DNA from: Pseudomonas gessardii
GTDB lineage: Bacteria > Pseudomonadota > Gammaproteobacteria > Pseudomonadales > Pseudomonadaceae
Direction: 5' to 3'
DNA: 56,867 bases
Assembly: GCF_001983165.1 (NCBI RefSeq)
Contig: NZ_MNPU01000038.1
Span: 1 to 56,867, forward strand
Position numbers and translations under genes: made by a program. Below are positions 18,969-27,662 of the stretch, piece by piece (positions within the stretch are counted from its first letter, which is position 1; every line of letters starts with the position of its first letter). The notes beneath the pieces are model-generated. The model made no database searches. It worked only from the letters and a program-made list of their open reading frames with translations, and had not been told where the DNA came from.

Positions 18969-19652
18969 ATGCCCCGTATTTTGACCATCGAAGACGACGC
19001 CGTGACGGCCCGCGAAATCGTCGCCGAGCTGAGCAGCCATGGACTGGAGGTGGACTGGGTCGACAACGGCCGCGAAGGCCTGACACGGGCGGTCAGTGGC
19101 GATTACGACCTGATCACCCTCGACCGTATGCTCCCGGAGCTCGATGGCCTGGCCATTGTCACCACCTTGCGCACCCTTGGCGTGTCGACGCCGATCCTGA
19201 TGATCAGCGCCCTCTCCGACGTGGATGAACGGGTGCGCGGCCTGCGCGCCGGGGGCGACGATTACCTGACCAAACCCTTTGCTTCCGACGAGATGGCCGC
19301 CCGGGTCGAGGTGCTGCTGCGGCGCAACAACGCGGCCAAGGCCGCGCAAACCGCACTGCGCGTGGCCGACCTGGAACTGAACCTGATCAGCCGCGAAGCC
19401 AGCCGCGCCGACCAGCCGCTGAGCTTGCTGCCCACCGAGTACAAGCTGCTGGAGTTCTTGATGCGCAACACCGGGCAAATCCTCTCGCGGATGATGATCT
19501 TCGAGGAAGTGTGGGGTTATCACTTCGACCCGGGCACCAACCTGATCGACGTGCACATTGGCCGCCTGCGCAAGAAAATCGACCCGCCGGGCCTGACGCC
19601 GCTGATCCGCACGGTACGAGGCTCGGGCTATGTCATTGCTGAACCCGTCTAA
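18969..19652 (+). CDS. OmpR-family response regulator
   Basis: A 227-residue two-component regulator. The receiver domain (about 1-120) has the acidic pair in TIEDDAVT, the phospho-acceptor Asp in LITLDRMLPELDG, and the conserved Lys in DDYLTKPFA. The C-terminal winged-helix DNA-binding domain (about 130-225) ends with the typical IDVHIGRLRKKID and IRTVRGSGYVI. Its stop overlaps the start of the sensor kinase by 23 bases, so the pair is co-translated. The regulated genes cannot be deduced from the sequence. Confidence 0.92.
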   Translation: MPRILTIEDDAVTAREIVAELSSHGLEVDWVDNGREGLTRAVSGDYDLITLDRMLPELDGLAIVTTLRTLGVSTPILMISALSDVDERVRGLRAGGDDYLTKPFASDEMAARVEVLLRRNNAAKAAQTALRVADLELNLISREASRADQPLSLLPTEYKLLEFLMRNTGQILSRMMIFEEVWGYHFDPGTNLIDVHIGRLRKKIDPPGLTPLIRTVRGSGYVIAEPV

Positions 19653-21018
19653 CGGCTGGCGCTCGTCCAGCAGCCGCCTGCTGGCGCTGTACAGCTCGCT
19701 GTTCGTGGCCTGGAGCTGCATCCTCATGGGGGTGCTGTATTACGAGGTCTCGGCTTACCTGGGCGACCTGTCGCGCCACTCGCTATTGCAGCGCCAGCAC
19801 CTGTTCCAACACTTCGAGGGCACGCAACTGGATGAGGCCCTGGCCACCAGCATGACCTTCGATATGAAGGGTATTGATGCCTATGGCCTGTTCGACAGAC
19901 AACAACGGCCCCTTAGCGGCCCGCTCCAGCAGATCCCCGCAGGCTTGCCCCTGGACGGGCGTATCCATGCCCTGGCCAACTGCATCGAATCGGATGACCC
20001 GACACTGCCCCGGGGCAGTTGCGACGCGGTGGCGACCCACACCCAGGATGGCCGCTGGCTGGTGCTGGTGCGCGACAACGGCTCGTTGCTGGGCGTGACC
20101 CGGATCATCCTGCAAGCCCTGTTCTGGGCCATTTCCCTGACCATCCTCCCCGGCGTCGCCGGCTGGCACCTGCTGCGTCGGCGCCCGCTGCGGCGGATTC
20201 GCGGGATCCAGGCCAGTGCCGAGGCCATCGTCGCCGGCGACCTGACCCACCGCCTGCCGCTGTCCAACCGCCGCGACGAACTGGACATGCTGGCGGCCAT
20301 CGTCAATGCCATGCTGGAGCGCATCGAAAAACTGATGAACGAGGTCAAGGGCGTGTGCGACAACATTGCCCACGACCTGCGTACCCCCCTGACCCGCTTG
20401 CGCGCGCAGTTGTACCGGATCAAGCAACAGGCCGCTGAAGATTCGCCCCTGGCCTGGCAACTGGATGCAGTGATCAGCGAGACCGACACGCTGATGGCGC
20501 GTTTTCGTGGCTTGCTGCGCATTTCCGAACTGGAGGACCGCCAGCGGCGCGCAGGCTTCCGGGTTTTCGCCCCCCTGCCCTTGCTCCAGGAACTCCATGA
20601 CGTCTACCTGCCCTTGGCGGAAGAAGGCCAGATGACGCTGCTGTTGCAAGTTCCCGCAGCCTTGCCGCCGATTACCGGCGACCGCGCGCTGCTGTTCGAG
20701 GCCCTGGCCAACCTGCTGAGCAATGCGCTCAAGTTCACCCCGCCGGGCGGCGAAGTGATTCTGCGCGGGATCGAGCAGGCTGGCAGCACGCGCATCGACG
20801 TCCTGGACTCGGGCCCGGGGATTCCAGAGGCGGAACGGGCCGCGGTGTTCCAGCGCTTTTACCGGGTCGAGGGCGGTCAGCAGCAGGGCAGCTTTGGCCT
20901 GGGCCTGTCGATTGTGGCGGCGATCATCAACCTGCATGGCTTCCGGCTGGAAGTCGGCAGCAGCGAGCGTGGGGGCGCGCGGTTGACCCTGGAGTGCCGC
21001 CCACAGCCCCCACTGTAG
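19630..21018 (+). CDS. Sensor histidine kinase paired with the OmpR-type regulator
   Basis: A 462-residue inner-membrane kinase. The first hydrophobic helix is at about residues 15-40 (LFVAWSCILMGVLYYEV). It is followed by a periplasmic sensing region of about 130 residues, a second helix near 160-185 and a HAMP linker (RRPLRRIRGIQASAEAIVAG). The phospho-acceptor His is in DNIAHDLRTPLTRLRAQL (about residue 250). ATP-binding boxes are N (ALANLLSNALKFTP), G1 (DSGPGIP) and G2 (GSFGLGLSIV). No metal- or ligand-binding motif is visible in the sensor loop, so the signal is unknown. A REP unit begins at its stop codon. Confidence 0.9.
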   Translation: MSLLNPSNGWRSSSSRLLALYSSLFVAWSCILMGVLYYEVSAYLGDLSRHSLLQRQHLFQHFEGTQLDEALATSMTFDMKGIDAYGLFDRQQRPLSGPLQQIPAGLPLDGRIHALANCIESDDPTLPRGSCDAVATHTQDGRWLVLVRDNGSLLGVTRIILQALFWAISLTILPGVAGWHLLRRRPLRRIRGIQASAEAIVAGDLTHRLPLSNRRDELDMLAAIVNAMLERIEKLMNEVKGVCDNIAHDLRTPLTRLRAQLYRIKQQAAEDSPLAWQLDAVISETDTLMARFRGLLRISELEDRQRRAGFRVFAPLPLLQELHDVYLPLAEEGQMTLLLQVPAALPPITGDRALLFEALANLLSNALKFTPPGGEVILRGIEQAGSTRIDVLDSGPGIPEAERAAVFQRFYRVEGGQQQGSFGLGLSIVAAIINLHGFRLEVGSSERGGARLTLECRPQPPL

Positions 21019-21042
21019 GAGCCGGCTTGCCGGCGATAGCGG
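21014..21042. repeat. Single REP unit
   Basis: TGTAGGAGCCGGCTTGCCGG followed by CGATAGCGG is a lone REP arm between the kinase stop and the convergent SRPBCC gene stop. It overlaps the kinase TAG. It probably serves as a shared 3' structure for the convergent transcripts. Confidence 0.65.
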
Positions 21043-21046
21043 CGGA

Positions 21047-21463
21047 TCAGGCCGGGAAGTTTTTGCGCAGGGCCTCGACGCCGCCGGTGTAAACGCCGCT
21101 GAACAGCTCTTCCACCTCGGCATCCGTCACCCCGGCAATCGGAGTGAACACACCCGACCAGGTGACTTTGGCCGAGTGCTCACCCAGCGCTTCAACCTGC
21201 AAGGTCGCCAGATACGCACTGACCGGGAACGGCGATTCGCTGATGGTGTACGTGTAGGTGCGCGCAACGTTATCGAAGGTCTGCAAATGCTCGACCACCA
21301 CCGCGCCATCCACGGTTTGCAGGTGACGCACACGCCCGCCTTCGCCCGGCTCGCTCTTGGCAATCAGCGGCAGCCAATCGGGCAACGAGTTGAACCCGCC
21401 GACCCGTTGCCAGACTTGATCGGCCGAGACCGGGATTTCAATGACAGCAGATGCTTTGGCCAC
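21047..21463 (-). CDS. SRPBCC-superfamily lipid/ligand-binding protein
   Basis: A 138-residue START-like (polyketide cyclase/Bet v 1 fold) protein. It begins KASAVIEIPVSADQVWQRVG, goes on to LPDWLPLIAKSEP, and has the beta-strand run RTYTYTISESPFPVSAYLA and KVTWSGVFTP, ending in a long C-terminal helix with GGVEALRKNF. These are standard for the fold, which binds hydrophobic ligands in a helix-grip cavity. The GTG at 21463 is preferred since GGAG lies 7 bases upstream. An in-frame TTG at 21478 is a poorer choice. The ligand and role are unknown. Confidence 0.8.
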   Translation of the reverse strand: MAKASAVIEIPVSADQVWQRVGGFNSLPDWLPLIAKSEPGEGGRVRHLQTVDGAVVVEHLQTFDNVARTYTYTISESPFPVSAYLATLQVEALGEHSAKVTWSGVFTPIAGVTDAEVEELFSGVYTGGVEALRKNFPA

Positions 21464-21573
21464 AAACAGACTCCACAACGATTGGAAAAGGTAGGTCAGC
21501 TTACGCCGGCGGCAAGGTGAGCAGAGTTACCTTCTGATCAAAAGATCGGAAATTTCCCACTTTCCCCAGGCTC

Positions 21574-21618
21574 GTCAAGCGTTTGACCAAAGTTGGTACA
21601 GCTTATGCAAACGTTTGC
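21574..21618. promoter_or_regulatory. Paired LacI/PurR-type palindromes upstream of the Tsx-like porin
   Basis: GCAAACGTTTGC (21607-21618) is a perfect 12-bp palindrome centred on CG, as in LacI/PurR-family operators. A weaker copy, GTCAAGCGTTTGAC (21574-21587), has its CG centre 32 bp upstream, about three helical turns away. The pair fits a dimer- or tetramer-binding operator for the porin gene. The regulator is not in the window. Confidence 0.5.
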
Positions 21619-21702
21619 GTCACGAACTTGGCCACCGATTGCCTGCATGTTCGTCCGTCTCCGGGCCACCGGCTCAACACCGCACACGAACAAGGATTTT
21701 CC

Positions 21703-22659
21703 ATGCCATTGACCTCCAGGCGCCCCACCCCGCTGACCACCTTGGGTGTTTCCTTAATGCTGGCTGCCGTTACGGGAGTACTCAGTACTCCCACCCGGGC
21801 CGAGAAAAAACCGCTTGATGAATCAGCCCAGGGCGAGGCCCTGAGCGCCGAAGCCAGCCCGGCGAAAAAGGGCGTGTACCTGTCGGACTGGTTCAACCAG
21901 GACCTGACGATCATTGGCAGCAAAGACATCAGCTTCGGGCCCAGGCCGACCGATGATATCTATCTGGAATACGAGTATTTCGGCCGTAAAGGCCCATTCG
22001 AGCTATATGGCTATATCGACGTGCCGAAGATCTTCGGCATCGGCAACAGCAACGACAAGGGCGTGTGGGACCGCGGCTCACCGGTGTTCATGGAACATGA
22101 GCCACGGATCTCCATCGACTACCTGGCCGGACGCAGCCTGGCGGTTGGGCCGTTCAAGGAATGGTATGTGGCCTTCGACTGGATCTACGACCATGGCAGC
22201 AACAGCGCCAACCGGGCCAATACCTTGTACAGCGGCCTGGGCACAGATATCGACACCCGCTCGCGGGTCATTCTGTCGGCCAACTTCTATGGGCGATACC
22301 AGTGGGAAAACTACGGCGCGAGCAACGAATACTCCTGGGACGGCTACCGTGCACAGATGAAATACATCGTGCCCCTTGGCCAGTTCGACAATGGTGCATC
22401 GCTGACCTACATCGGCTTTACCAACTATGACTTTGGCTCGGACCTGCACAAGGACAACCCGGCACGCACCGCCAACTCCCTGGTGGCCACCAACGTCTTG
22501 CTGTATGCCTTTACCCACCTGCGCTTCACCCTGGTGGGGCGTTACTTCCACAACGGTGGTAACTGGCAGGACGGCAGTGAACTGAACTTCGGCGATGGCA
22601 ACTTCCGTGCCCGGTCCAATGGCTGGGGTTATTACGCGGGCGTGGGGTATCAGTTCTAG
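21703..22659 (+). CDS. Tsx-like nucleoside-specific outer-membrane channel
   Basis: A 318-residue outer-membrane beta-barrel of the Tsx (channel_Tsx) family, which in enterobacteria passes nucleosides. An N-terminal signal peptide (LTTLGVSLMLAAVTGVLS then PTRAEKK) is followed by WFNQDLTIIGSKD, alternating aromatic strands such as PFELYGYIDVPK, RYQWENYGAS, YSWDGYRAQMKY and SLTYIGFTNYDF, and a C-terminal strand ending WGYYAGVGYQF with the terminal Phe needed for barrel insertion. The ATG at 21703 is chosen for AAGGA upstream. Upstream in-frame codons (from 21583) cross the operator palindromes and are not used. Confidence 0.85.
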   Translation: MPLTSRRPTPLTTLGVSLMLAAVTGVLSTPTRAEKKPLDESAQGEALSAEASPAKKGVYLSDWFNQDLTIIGSKDISFGPRPTDDIYLEYEYFGRKGPFELYGYIDVPKIFGIGNSNDKGVWDRGSPVFMEHEPRISIDYLAGRSLAVGPFKEWYVAFDWIYDHGSNSANRANTLYSGLGTDIDTRSRVILSANFYGRYQWENYGASNEYSWDGYRAQMKYIVPLGQFDNGASLTYIGFTNYDFGSDLHKDNPARTANSLVATNVLLYAFTHLRFTLVGRYFHNGGNWQDGSELNFGDGNFRARSNGWGYYAGVGYQF

Positions 22660-22666
22660 CCCGTGC

Positions 22667-23122
22667 TCAATCCGCCTGGCGCGTGCTGCTGCGATACATG
22701 AACACCAGCGCCAACGCCAGGCACAGCATCGCCAACACCCGGCTGCCGGACAGTTCGATGGCCGTGTTGCCCAGCCAGCCGAAGCTGTCGATCAACAGGC
22801 CCATGGCCAATTGGCCGACGATCACCGCCACCGTCGCTACCGCCGTGCCCACGATGGGCACGGCACCGACCATCACTAGCATGTAGACCACGCCGAACAA
22901 TGCCCCGGTCAGTTGCCACTTGGGCACCTCAAGCAGGCTCACGGCCTGGGCCGGCTCGAAAAACAGAATCAGCAGGCCGGTCACCAGCATGCCCACCACG
23001 AACGTGACCAGGCTGCTGCGCAGCACCCCCACGGTTTGCCCCAGGCGCCCATTGATTGCCGCTTGCACACTCAACACCGCACCGGCGGCAACCACCAGCA
23101 CCAACAATAGAATCAGATTCAT
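22667..23122 (-). CDS. DMT-family small membrane protein (YdcZ/DUF606 type)
   Basis: A 151-residue integral membrane protein with five hydrophobic helices. It begins NLILLLVLVVAAGAVLSVQA, includes AINGRLGQTVG and ALFGVVYMLVMVGAVPIVGT, and ends MYRSSTRQAD. This is the small, half-size drug/metabolite transporter group (DUF606), which often occurs as paired genes that may form heterodimers. Here it follows a second DUF606 gene with a 4-base gap. The substrate is unknown. Confidence 0.8.
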   Translation of the reverse strand: MNLILLLVLVVAAGAVLSVQAAINGRLGQTVGVLRSSLVTFVVGMLVTGLLILFFEPAQAVSLLEVPKWQLTGALFGVVYMLVMVGAVPIVGTAVATVAVIVGQLAMGLLIDSFGWLGNTAIELSGSRVLAMLCLALALVFMYRSSTRQAD

Positions 23123-23126
23123 CGCC

Positions 23127-23612
23127 TTAACCCCGCGCAATCAGAACAAGAGCCACCCCAATCAACAGCAGCGCAAGCCAGCGTTCGCCATTGACCCGCT
23201 TGCGGGGGCTGCCGAACCAGCCGAAATGGTCAATCAGCACGCTCTTGCCCACTTGCCCGGAAAGGATCGCGATCATGGTCATGGCAATGCCGATCCGGGG
23301 CGTGGCCAGGATCAGCACCACCACATACGTGGGGCCCAGGAAACCGCCGATCAGTTGCCAGCGCGGCAGTGCGTTGAGGGCCGGGCCTTTTTGCGGGCCG
23401 CTGAACAGCAGCAACAGCAGCAGGATGGGCGTACCCACCCCAAAGATGCTCAAGGTGGCCCATAAATGCCCCACCTGGGCCCCCAGCGGCCCCAACAGGC
23501 CAGCCTCCACCGACAGGCCCATGCCGGCCAGGATCACCAGCGGCAACAGCAGCAGCCCCAACCGGTTCTGCGGGCGGGCCTGGGCCGCGCGTTCAAGAGA
23601 AGAAGTTTGCAT
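23127..23612 (-). CDS. DMT-family small membrane protein (YdcZ/DUF606 type), partner copy
   Basis: A 161-residue protein with five hydrophobic helices: LGLLLLPLVILAGMGLSVEA, GVGTPILLLLLLFSG, the family mark GGFLGPTYVVVLILATPRIG, and QVGKSVLIDHFGWFG, which matches the sibling's QLAMGLLIDSFGWLG. The two neighbours therefore look like an ancient duplication forming a paired small transporter. It is transcribed away from a divergent LysR gene, which is its likely regulator. Confidence 0.8.
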   Translation of the reverse strand: MQTSSLERAAQARPQNRLGLLLLPLVILAGMGLSVEAGLLGPLGAQVGHLWATLSIFGVGTPILLLLLLFSGPQKGPALNALPRWQLIGGFLGPTYVVVLILATPRIGIAMTMIAILSGQVGKSVLIDHFGWFGSPRKRVNGERWLALLLIGVALVLIARG

Positions 23613-23728
23613 ACATCACCTACACGTCAGAGAAGCACAATGACGCGCATTATCCGGTGACAAATCTGTGCGATAAATGGGAGCATGCCGACAACACTTT
23701 TGCGTATTACGCACAGCACGGAGCGGTC

Positions 23729-24661
23729 ATGCAGGGCTTCAACGAGTTGAGTTTCAAGGCGCTACGCCTGTTTGTCGCGGTGCTGGACCACGGCAGCTTC
23801 TCCGAAGTCGCACGCCGCGAAGGCCTGGCGCCCTCTTCCATTTCCCGACAGATCCAATTGATGGAACAGGCCCTGAGCCAGCAATTGCTCTATCGGCATA
23901 CCCGGGCGATCAGCCCCACAGAAGCCGGGCGTTTGCTCGGGCATCATGCGCGCCTGATGCTGCAACAGCTGGAAGAAGCCGGGCAGGCCCTGCAAGAACA
24001 GGAAAGCGAGCCCAGCGGCCTGGTGCGCATCAATGCGCCCATGGTGTTCGGCCAGCGGCACCTGTCGCCCTGGGTGGCCGAGTTGTGCCAGCGTTATCCC
24101 AGGCTGCAACTGGATATCCAGCAGACCGACACCTACATCGACCCCCTGCAAGAAGGCGCCGACCTGTTGTTCCGTATCGGTGTGCTCAACGATTCCGGGA
24201 TGCAGGCGCGTATTTTCGCGCCCCAGCGCTACCGGATCGCCGCCAGCCCCGACTACCTGGCGCGCTTCGGCACGCCGCGCCATCCCGATGAACTGCGCCA
24301 TCACCAATGCCTGGCGTACAAGGGGGTGAATGGCCAGCAACGCTGGTACTTCCGTCGCGAACCAGGCGACTGGACGCCCTACTCGGTCAAGGGCCCGCTC
24401 ACCGGCAACCACGCCGACACCCTGGCGCGCGCCGCCGAACAAGGCCTGGGACTGGTGGTGTTCCCCTCCTGGCTGATCGGCGACAGCCTGCGCGCCGGGC
24501 GCCTGCAGGCGGTGCTGACCGACTATGAAGTGGCCACCACCCTGGAGCCGCAGCAGATTGCCGCGTTATGGCCCGGCAGCCGGCGCTTGTCGGTGAAGGT
24601 GCGCACGGTCATCGACTTTTTTGTCGAACGCTTCGGCAGCGTGCCCTACTGGGACCGCTGA
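23729..24661 (+). CDS. LysR-family transcription regulator
   Basis: A 310-residue regulator. The N-terminal winged helix (about 5-65) reads FKALRLFVAVLDHGSFSEVA then SSISRQIQLMEQALSQQLL, the classic LysR HTH. The rest is a periplasmic-binding-like effector domain with GLVRINAPMVFGQRHLSPWV and a C-terminal GLGLVVFPSWLIG. The start at 23729 has GGAG 5 bases before ATG. An upstream in-frame extension has no leader. It is divergent from the DUF606 pair, with about 115 bases between starts, so it most likely controls them. The ligand is unknown. Confidence 0.88.
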   Translation: MQGFNELSFKALRLFVAVLDHGSFSEVARREGLAPSSISRQIQLMEQALSQQLLYRHTRAISPTEAGRLLGHHARLMLQQLEEAGQALQEQESEPSGLVRINAPMVFGQRHLSPWVAELCQRYPRLQLDIQQTDTYIDPLQEGADLLFRIGVLNDSGMQARIFAPQRYRIAASPDYLARFGTPRHPDELRHHQCLAYKGVNGQQRWYFRREPGDWTPYSVKGPLTGNHADTLARAAEQGLGLVVFPSWLIGDSLRAGRLQAVLTDYEVATTLEPQQIAALWPGSRRLSVKVRTVIDFFVERFGSVPYWDR

Positions 24662-24662
24662 C

Positions 24663-25982
24663 TCAAAACAGCCACTGGCCGATCAACCAGGCATTGGCGC
24701 CGCTGATCACCGTAAACAGGCTCCAGGCCAGGATCCTGGTGGGCAGGCGATTGACGAACGGCCCCATCAGTTGCTGATCGCCGGTCATGCGGATCAGCGG
24801 GTACAGGGCAAAGGGCAACTGCAGGCTAAGCACCACCTGGCTGAGGATCAGCAGCTTGCCAATGGCATCATCTCCCATCAACCACACCCCGAGGAACGCC
24901 GGGATCAGCGCCAGGCCACGGGTGATCAGGCGGCGTTGCCAGCAGGGAAGGCGCAGGTTGAGGTAGCCCTCCATGATCACCTGGCCGGCGATGGTGCCGG
25001 TGAAGGTCGAGCTTTGCCCGGACGCCAGCAAGGCAATGCCGAACAGGATACTGGCGAAGGCGCCGCCCACCAGCGGGTCCAGCAGGTGGTAGGCGTCCTG
25101 GATTTCCACGACCTCGCTATGCCCGGTCTGGTGGAATGCCGCAGCGGCCAGCACCAGGATCGCCGAGTTGACCAGCAAGGCCAGGGCCAGGGAGCCGATG
25201 GTGTCGATACGCGCCAGCCTGACCGCGTCCTGGCGGCTGGCCAGGTCCTTGCCAAACAGGCGGGTCTGCACGATGGACGTGTGCAGGTACAGGTTATGGG
25301 GCATCACGGTGGCCCCGAGGATGCCGATGGCCAGGTACAGCGGCGCGGCGTCGCTGATCGCCGAGAGAGATGGCGTGAAACCACGCAAAACGTCCGGCCA
25401 ATAAGGTTTGATCAACACCAGTTCGACAAAGAAACACACCCCGATGGTCGCCACCAACGCCAGCATGATAGCTTCCAGGCGCCGGAAGCCACGGTTTTGC
25501 AGGGCCAGGATCAGCAGTGTGTCAAACGCGGTGATGACAATGCCGGTGGTCAGCGATACCCCCAGCAACAGGTGGAACGCCAGGGCACAGCCGAGCACTT
25601 CGGCCAGGTCGGTGGCGATGATCGAGATTTCCGCCAAGACCCATTGCGTGCGCGCTGAACGCCGGCTGTAGCGTTCGCGGCACAGCTGCGCCAGGTCCTT
25701 GCCGGTGGCAATGCCCAGCCGCGAACACAGGCACTGCACCGCCATCCCCGCCAGGCTGGCGAGCAACACCACGAACAACAGGTTGTAGCCATAGCGCGAC
25801 CCGGCCTCGATGGCCGTGGCCCAGTTGCCGGGGTCCATGTAGCCGATGGAAATCAGCAGGCCGGGGCCGGCAAACTGCAGCACCCGTTTGAAAAATGGCG
25901 CACGGGGATCGACGGGGATGGTGCCCGCCACTTCCGGTGGGCAGAACGGTGCGGTGGCAGTTTTCGGCAGGCTGAATTTCAC
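24663..25982 (-). CDS. mntH: Nramp-family divalent metal (Mn2+/Fe2+) transporter
   Basis: A 439-residue proton-coupled metal importer with 11 hydrophobic helices. It carries the Nramp metal-site motif in helix 1 (GYMDPGNWATAIEAGS, the DPGN) and in helix 6 (GATVMPHNLYLHTS, the MPH). The transport signature GQSSTFTGTIAGQVIMEGY is also present. These are diagnostic of bacterial MntH. The start is taken as GTG at 25982. No clear ribosome site is visible, and several TTG codons created by an upstream AGACA repeat are alternatives. It lies 48 bases after the hydrolase-YaaW fusion gene on the same strand. Confidence 0.85.
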   Translation of the reverse strand: MKFSLPKTATAPFCPPEVAGTIPVDPRAPFFKRVLQFAGPGLLISIGYMDPGNWATAIEAGSRYGYNLLFVVLLASLAGMAVQCLCSRLGIATGKDLAQLCRERYSRRSARTQWVLAEISIIATDLAEVLGCALAFHLLLGVSLTTGIVITAFDTLLILALQNRGFRRLEAIMLALVATIGVCFFVELVLIKPYWPDVLRGFTPSLSAISDAAPLYLAIGILGATVMPHNLYLHTSIVQTRLFGKDLASRQDAVRLARIDTIGSLALALLVNSAILVLAAAAFHQTGHSEVVEIQDAYHLLDPLVGGAFASILFGIALLASGQSSTFTGTIAGQVIMEGYLNLRLPCWQRRLITRGLALIPAFLGVWLMGDDAIGKLLILSQVVLSLQLPFALYPLIRMTGDQQLMGPFVNRLPTRILAWSLFTVISGANAWLIGQWLF

Positions 25983-26000
25983 ACGGGGTACCAGGCAGGC

Positions 26001-26022
26001 AGACAAGACAAGACAAGACAAG
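26001..26022. repeat. Pentanucleotide tandem repeat (AGACA x4) next to the mntH start
   Basis: Four uninterrupted copies of AGACA followed by AG lie between the hydrolase-fusion stop (26031) and the mntH start. On the coding strand each copy gives a TTG. A five-base unit changes reading frame and start-codon spacing when copy number changes, which is the usual form of a slippage-variable locus. Confidence 0.75.
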
Positions 26023-26030
26023 CCCGCAGC

Positions 26031-27587
26031 TTAGCAGTCCGGCGAGACCGTGCGCATCAGCGTTTCCCGGGGTAGATCAAGCTTCTCGACCACCTGCACC
26101 ACCAGGTCCATTTCTTGATTAAGCGCCTCGCGCTCCATGCGCTGGCGAATCACCCCCAGCACCAGCACCGCCAGGGTCGTGATGGAGTACGCCGGCCCGG
26201 AAAACGCCCGCACCCCGCTCACCAGCAGCATGGCCGCCGCCAACGCCTGCCCCACCACCGGAATCGCCGTGGCCGCCCCGCGCCGCAGGATAAACCCGGT
26301 CAACCCGGCCAGCGCCGTACCGCTCAAGGCGGTAGTGGCCGAACGGCCGACATCGAAACGGTGGAAAAACCCCTGTTCCTTTTGCGCTGCGGCCCGGAGC
26401 TCGGCCTCGAACACCTGGCGGTCGGCCAGGCTGAGCTTGTCCTTGTACTGCTCGATCAGGGTCTCGGCAACCCGCTCCTCCAGGCTCACCAGGGCCACGC
26501 TGTCGATGGGCTGGTCAAACTTGATGCCGACGCGCAAGGCCACGTCCTGGGCCAATTGGCGGTAACTCACACCGTGCCCACGGGCCAGGTTCATAAAGCT
26601 GTCACCGCCCATGCGCTGCAACTCGATAGCCAGTTTCAGTGGGTCGCGCACCTCGCCATCGATGGCCGCACTGTGCTTGGCAGCCATCAGCTCGGCGAGA
26701 AACTGCAACTCTGGCGCCCGTGCCTGGAGCAGCACCGGGAACAGGTCCGCATCCTCTTGGGCAAAGCGCACCTCGGCACTGCGCGGGTCCACACGGATCA
26801 TGCCCCGGCGCTCGTGCAGCAAGTCGGTGTACTGCACCACCATCTTCAACTGCGGCCAGTAGGCCGCGTGGTCGAAGGTGACCAGGTGCACATTGGTCAC
26901 TTTGCCCTTGAGGGATGGGGTCAGGGGAATGGCATAGCGGCCGATGCAGCGCTCGGCATCCGGCTTGAGCGCCAGGGCCCAGTCCTTGCTGGAATGGCAA
27001 TTGATCACCCGCCCCTTGAGCGGCGCCGCCACCTGCTCCCAGGGGCTGGATGTGCATATCGCGCCGCCCATCAACAACAGGTGGTTGAGGGGCAGTTCCC
27101 GGGCCAGTTCCGGGCTGGCCAGCAGGCTCTTGACCAGCAGGCGAGCGCCCAGGGAATGGCCGACCAGGTTGATCTGGCGCACCTCGATCGATTCGCGGTG
27201 CAGGTAGTTGGCCAGTTCCGCCAACAGTGTCCTGGCCACCTCGTCGACCCGGGCCTCGACACTTTTGTAGTGATCAAGAAAATAGCCCACCGCCTTGCCC
27301 AGGCCCACGGTCGCCGCGCCCAGGGTGCCGCCGCCGAGCATCGAGGCGATGATGTCCTTGAAGGGGGCGAACAGGTTTTCCAGGAAATGCCCGGCCGGCC
27401 AGAACAACATCAGGTTGGTCGAACCTTCGATATCCGCCAGTTGCGCCTGGAAACTGGCCAGTTGCTGCGGGTTGAAAAACGCAGAATAGCCATGGACATA
27501 GAGATTGAGCACCTGCCCCTGGGGCTCGCCGCACAGCACGAACGTGGGCTTGCGGGTGCGGTGCATTTCATCCCACTGGTGTTGCAT
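26031..27587 (-). CDS. Alpha/beta hydrolase (DUF726-like) fused to a YaaW/UPF0174-like domain
   Basis: A 518-residue protein. The N-terminal part (to about 300) is an alpha/beta hydrolase: LYVHGYSAF (oxyanion region), nucleophile elbow INLVGHSLGARLL, and late acidic/His regions (NCHSSKDWAL, VTFDHAAYW). This resembles DUF726/TMCO4-like hydrolases. The C-terminal third matches YaaW/UPF0174 in arrangement: ELQRMGGDSFMNLARGHGVS, then YRQLAQDVALRVGI, a helical segment, and a glycine/alanine-rich hydrophobic stretch ending FSGPAYSITTLAVLV. The ATG at 27587 has AGGAG about 10 bases upstream. Located between HigBA and MntH, all on the minus strand. Function unknown; an envelope- or stress-related lipase is one guess. 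Confidence 0.65.
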   Translation of the reverse strand: MQHQWDEMHRTRKPTFVLCGEPQGQVLNLYVHGYSAFFNPQQLASFQAQLADIEGSTNLMLFWPAGHFLENLFAPFKDIIASMLGGGTLGAATVGLGKAVGYFLDHYKSVEARVDEVARTLLAELANYLHRESIEVRQINLVGHSLGARLLVKSLLASPELARELPLNHLLLMGGAICTSSPWEQVAAPLKGRVINCHSSKDWALALKPDAERCIGRYAIPLTPSLKGKVTNVHLVTFDHAAYWPQLKMVVQYTDLLHERRGMIRVDPRSAEVRFAQEDADLFPVLLQARAPELQFLAELMAAKHSAAIDGEVRDPLKLAIELQRMGGDSFMNLARGHGVSYRQLAQDVALRVGIKFDQPIDSVALVSLEERVAETLIEQYKDKLSLADRQVFEAELRAAAQKEQGFFHRFDVGRSATTALSGTALAGLTGFILRRGAATAIPVVGQALAAAMLLVSGVRAFSGPAYSITTLAVLVLGVIRQRMEREALNQEMDLVVQVVEKLDLPRETLMRTVSPDC

Positions 27588-27662
27588 GAGGCGCTGGCTC
27601 CTGGTGAAAACGCAGAGCGATAGTAACAAGAATTGGCGCAGGGCCTGCCCCTGTAAAAGACG

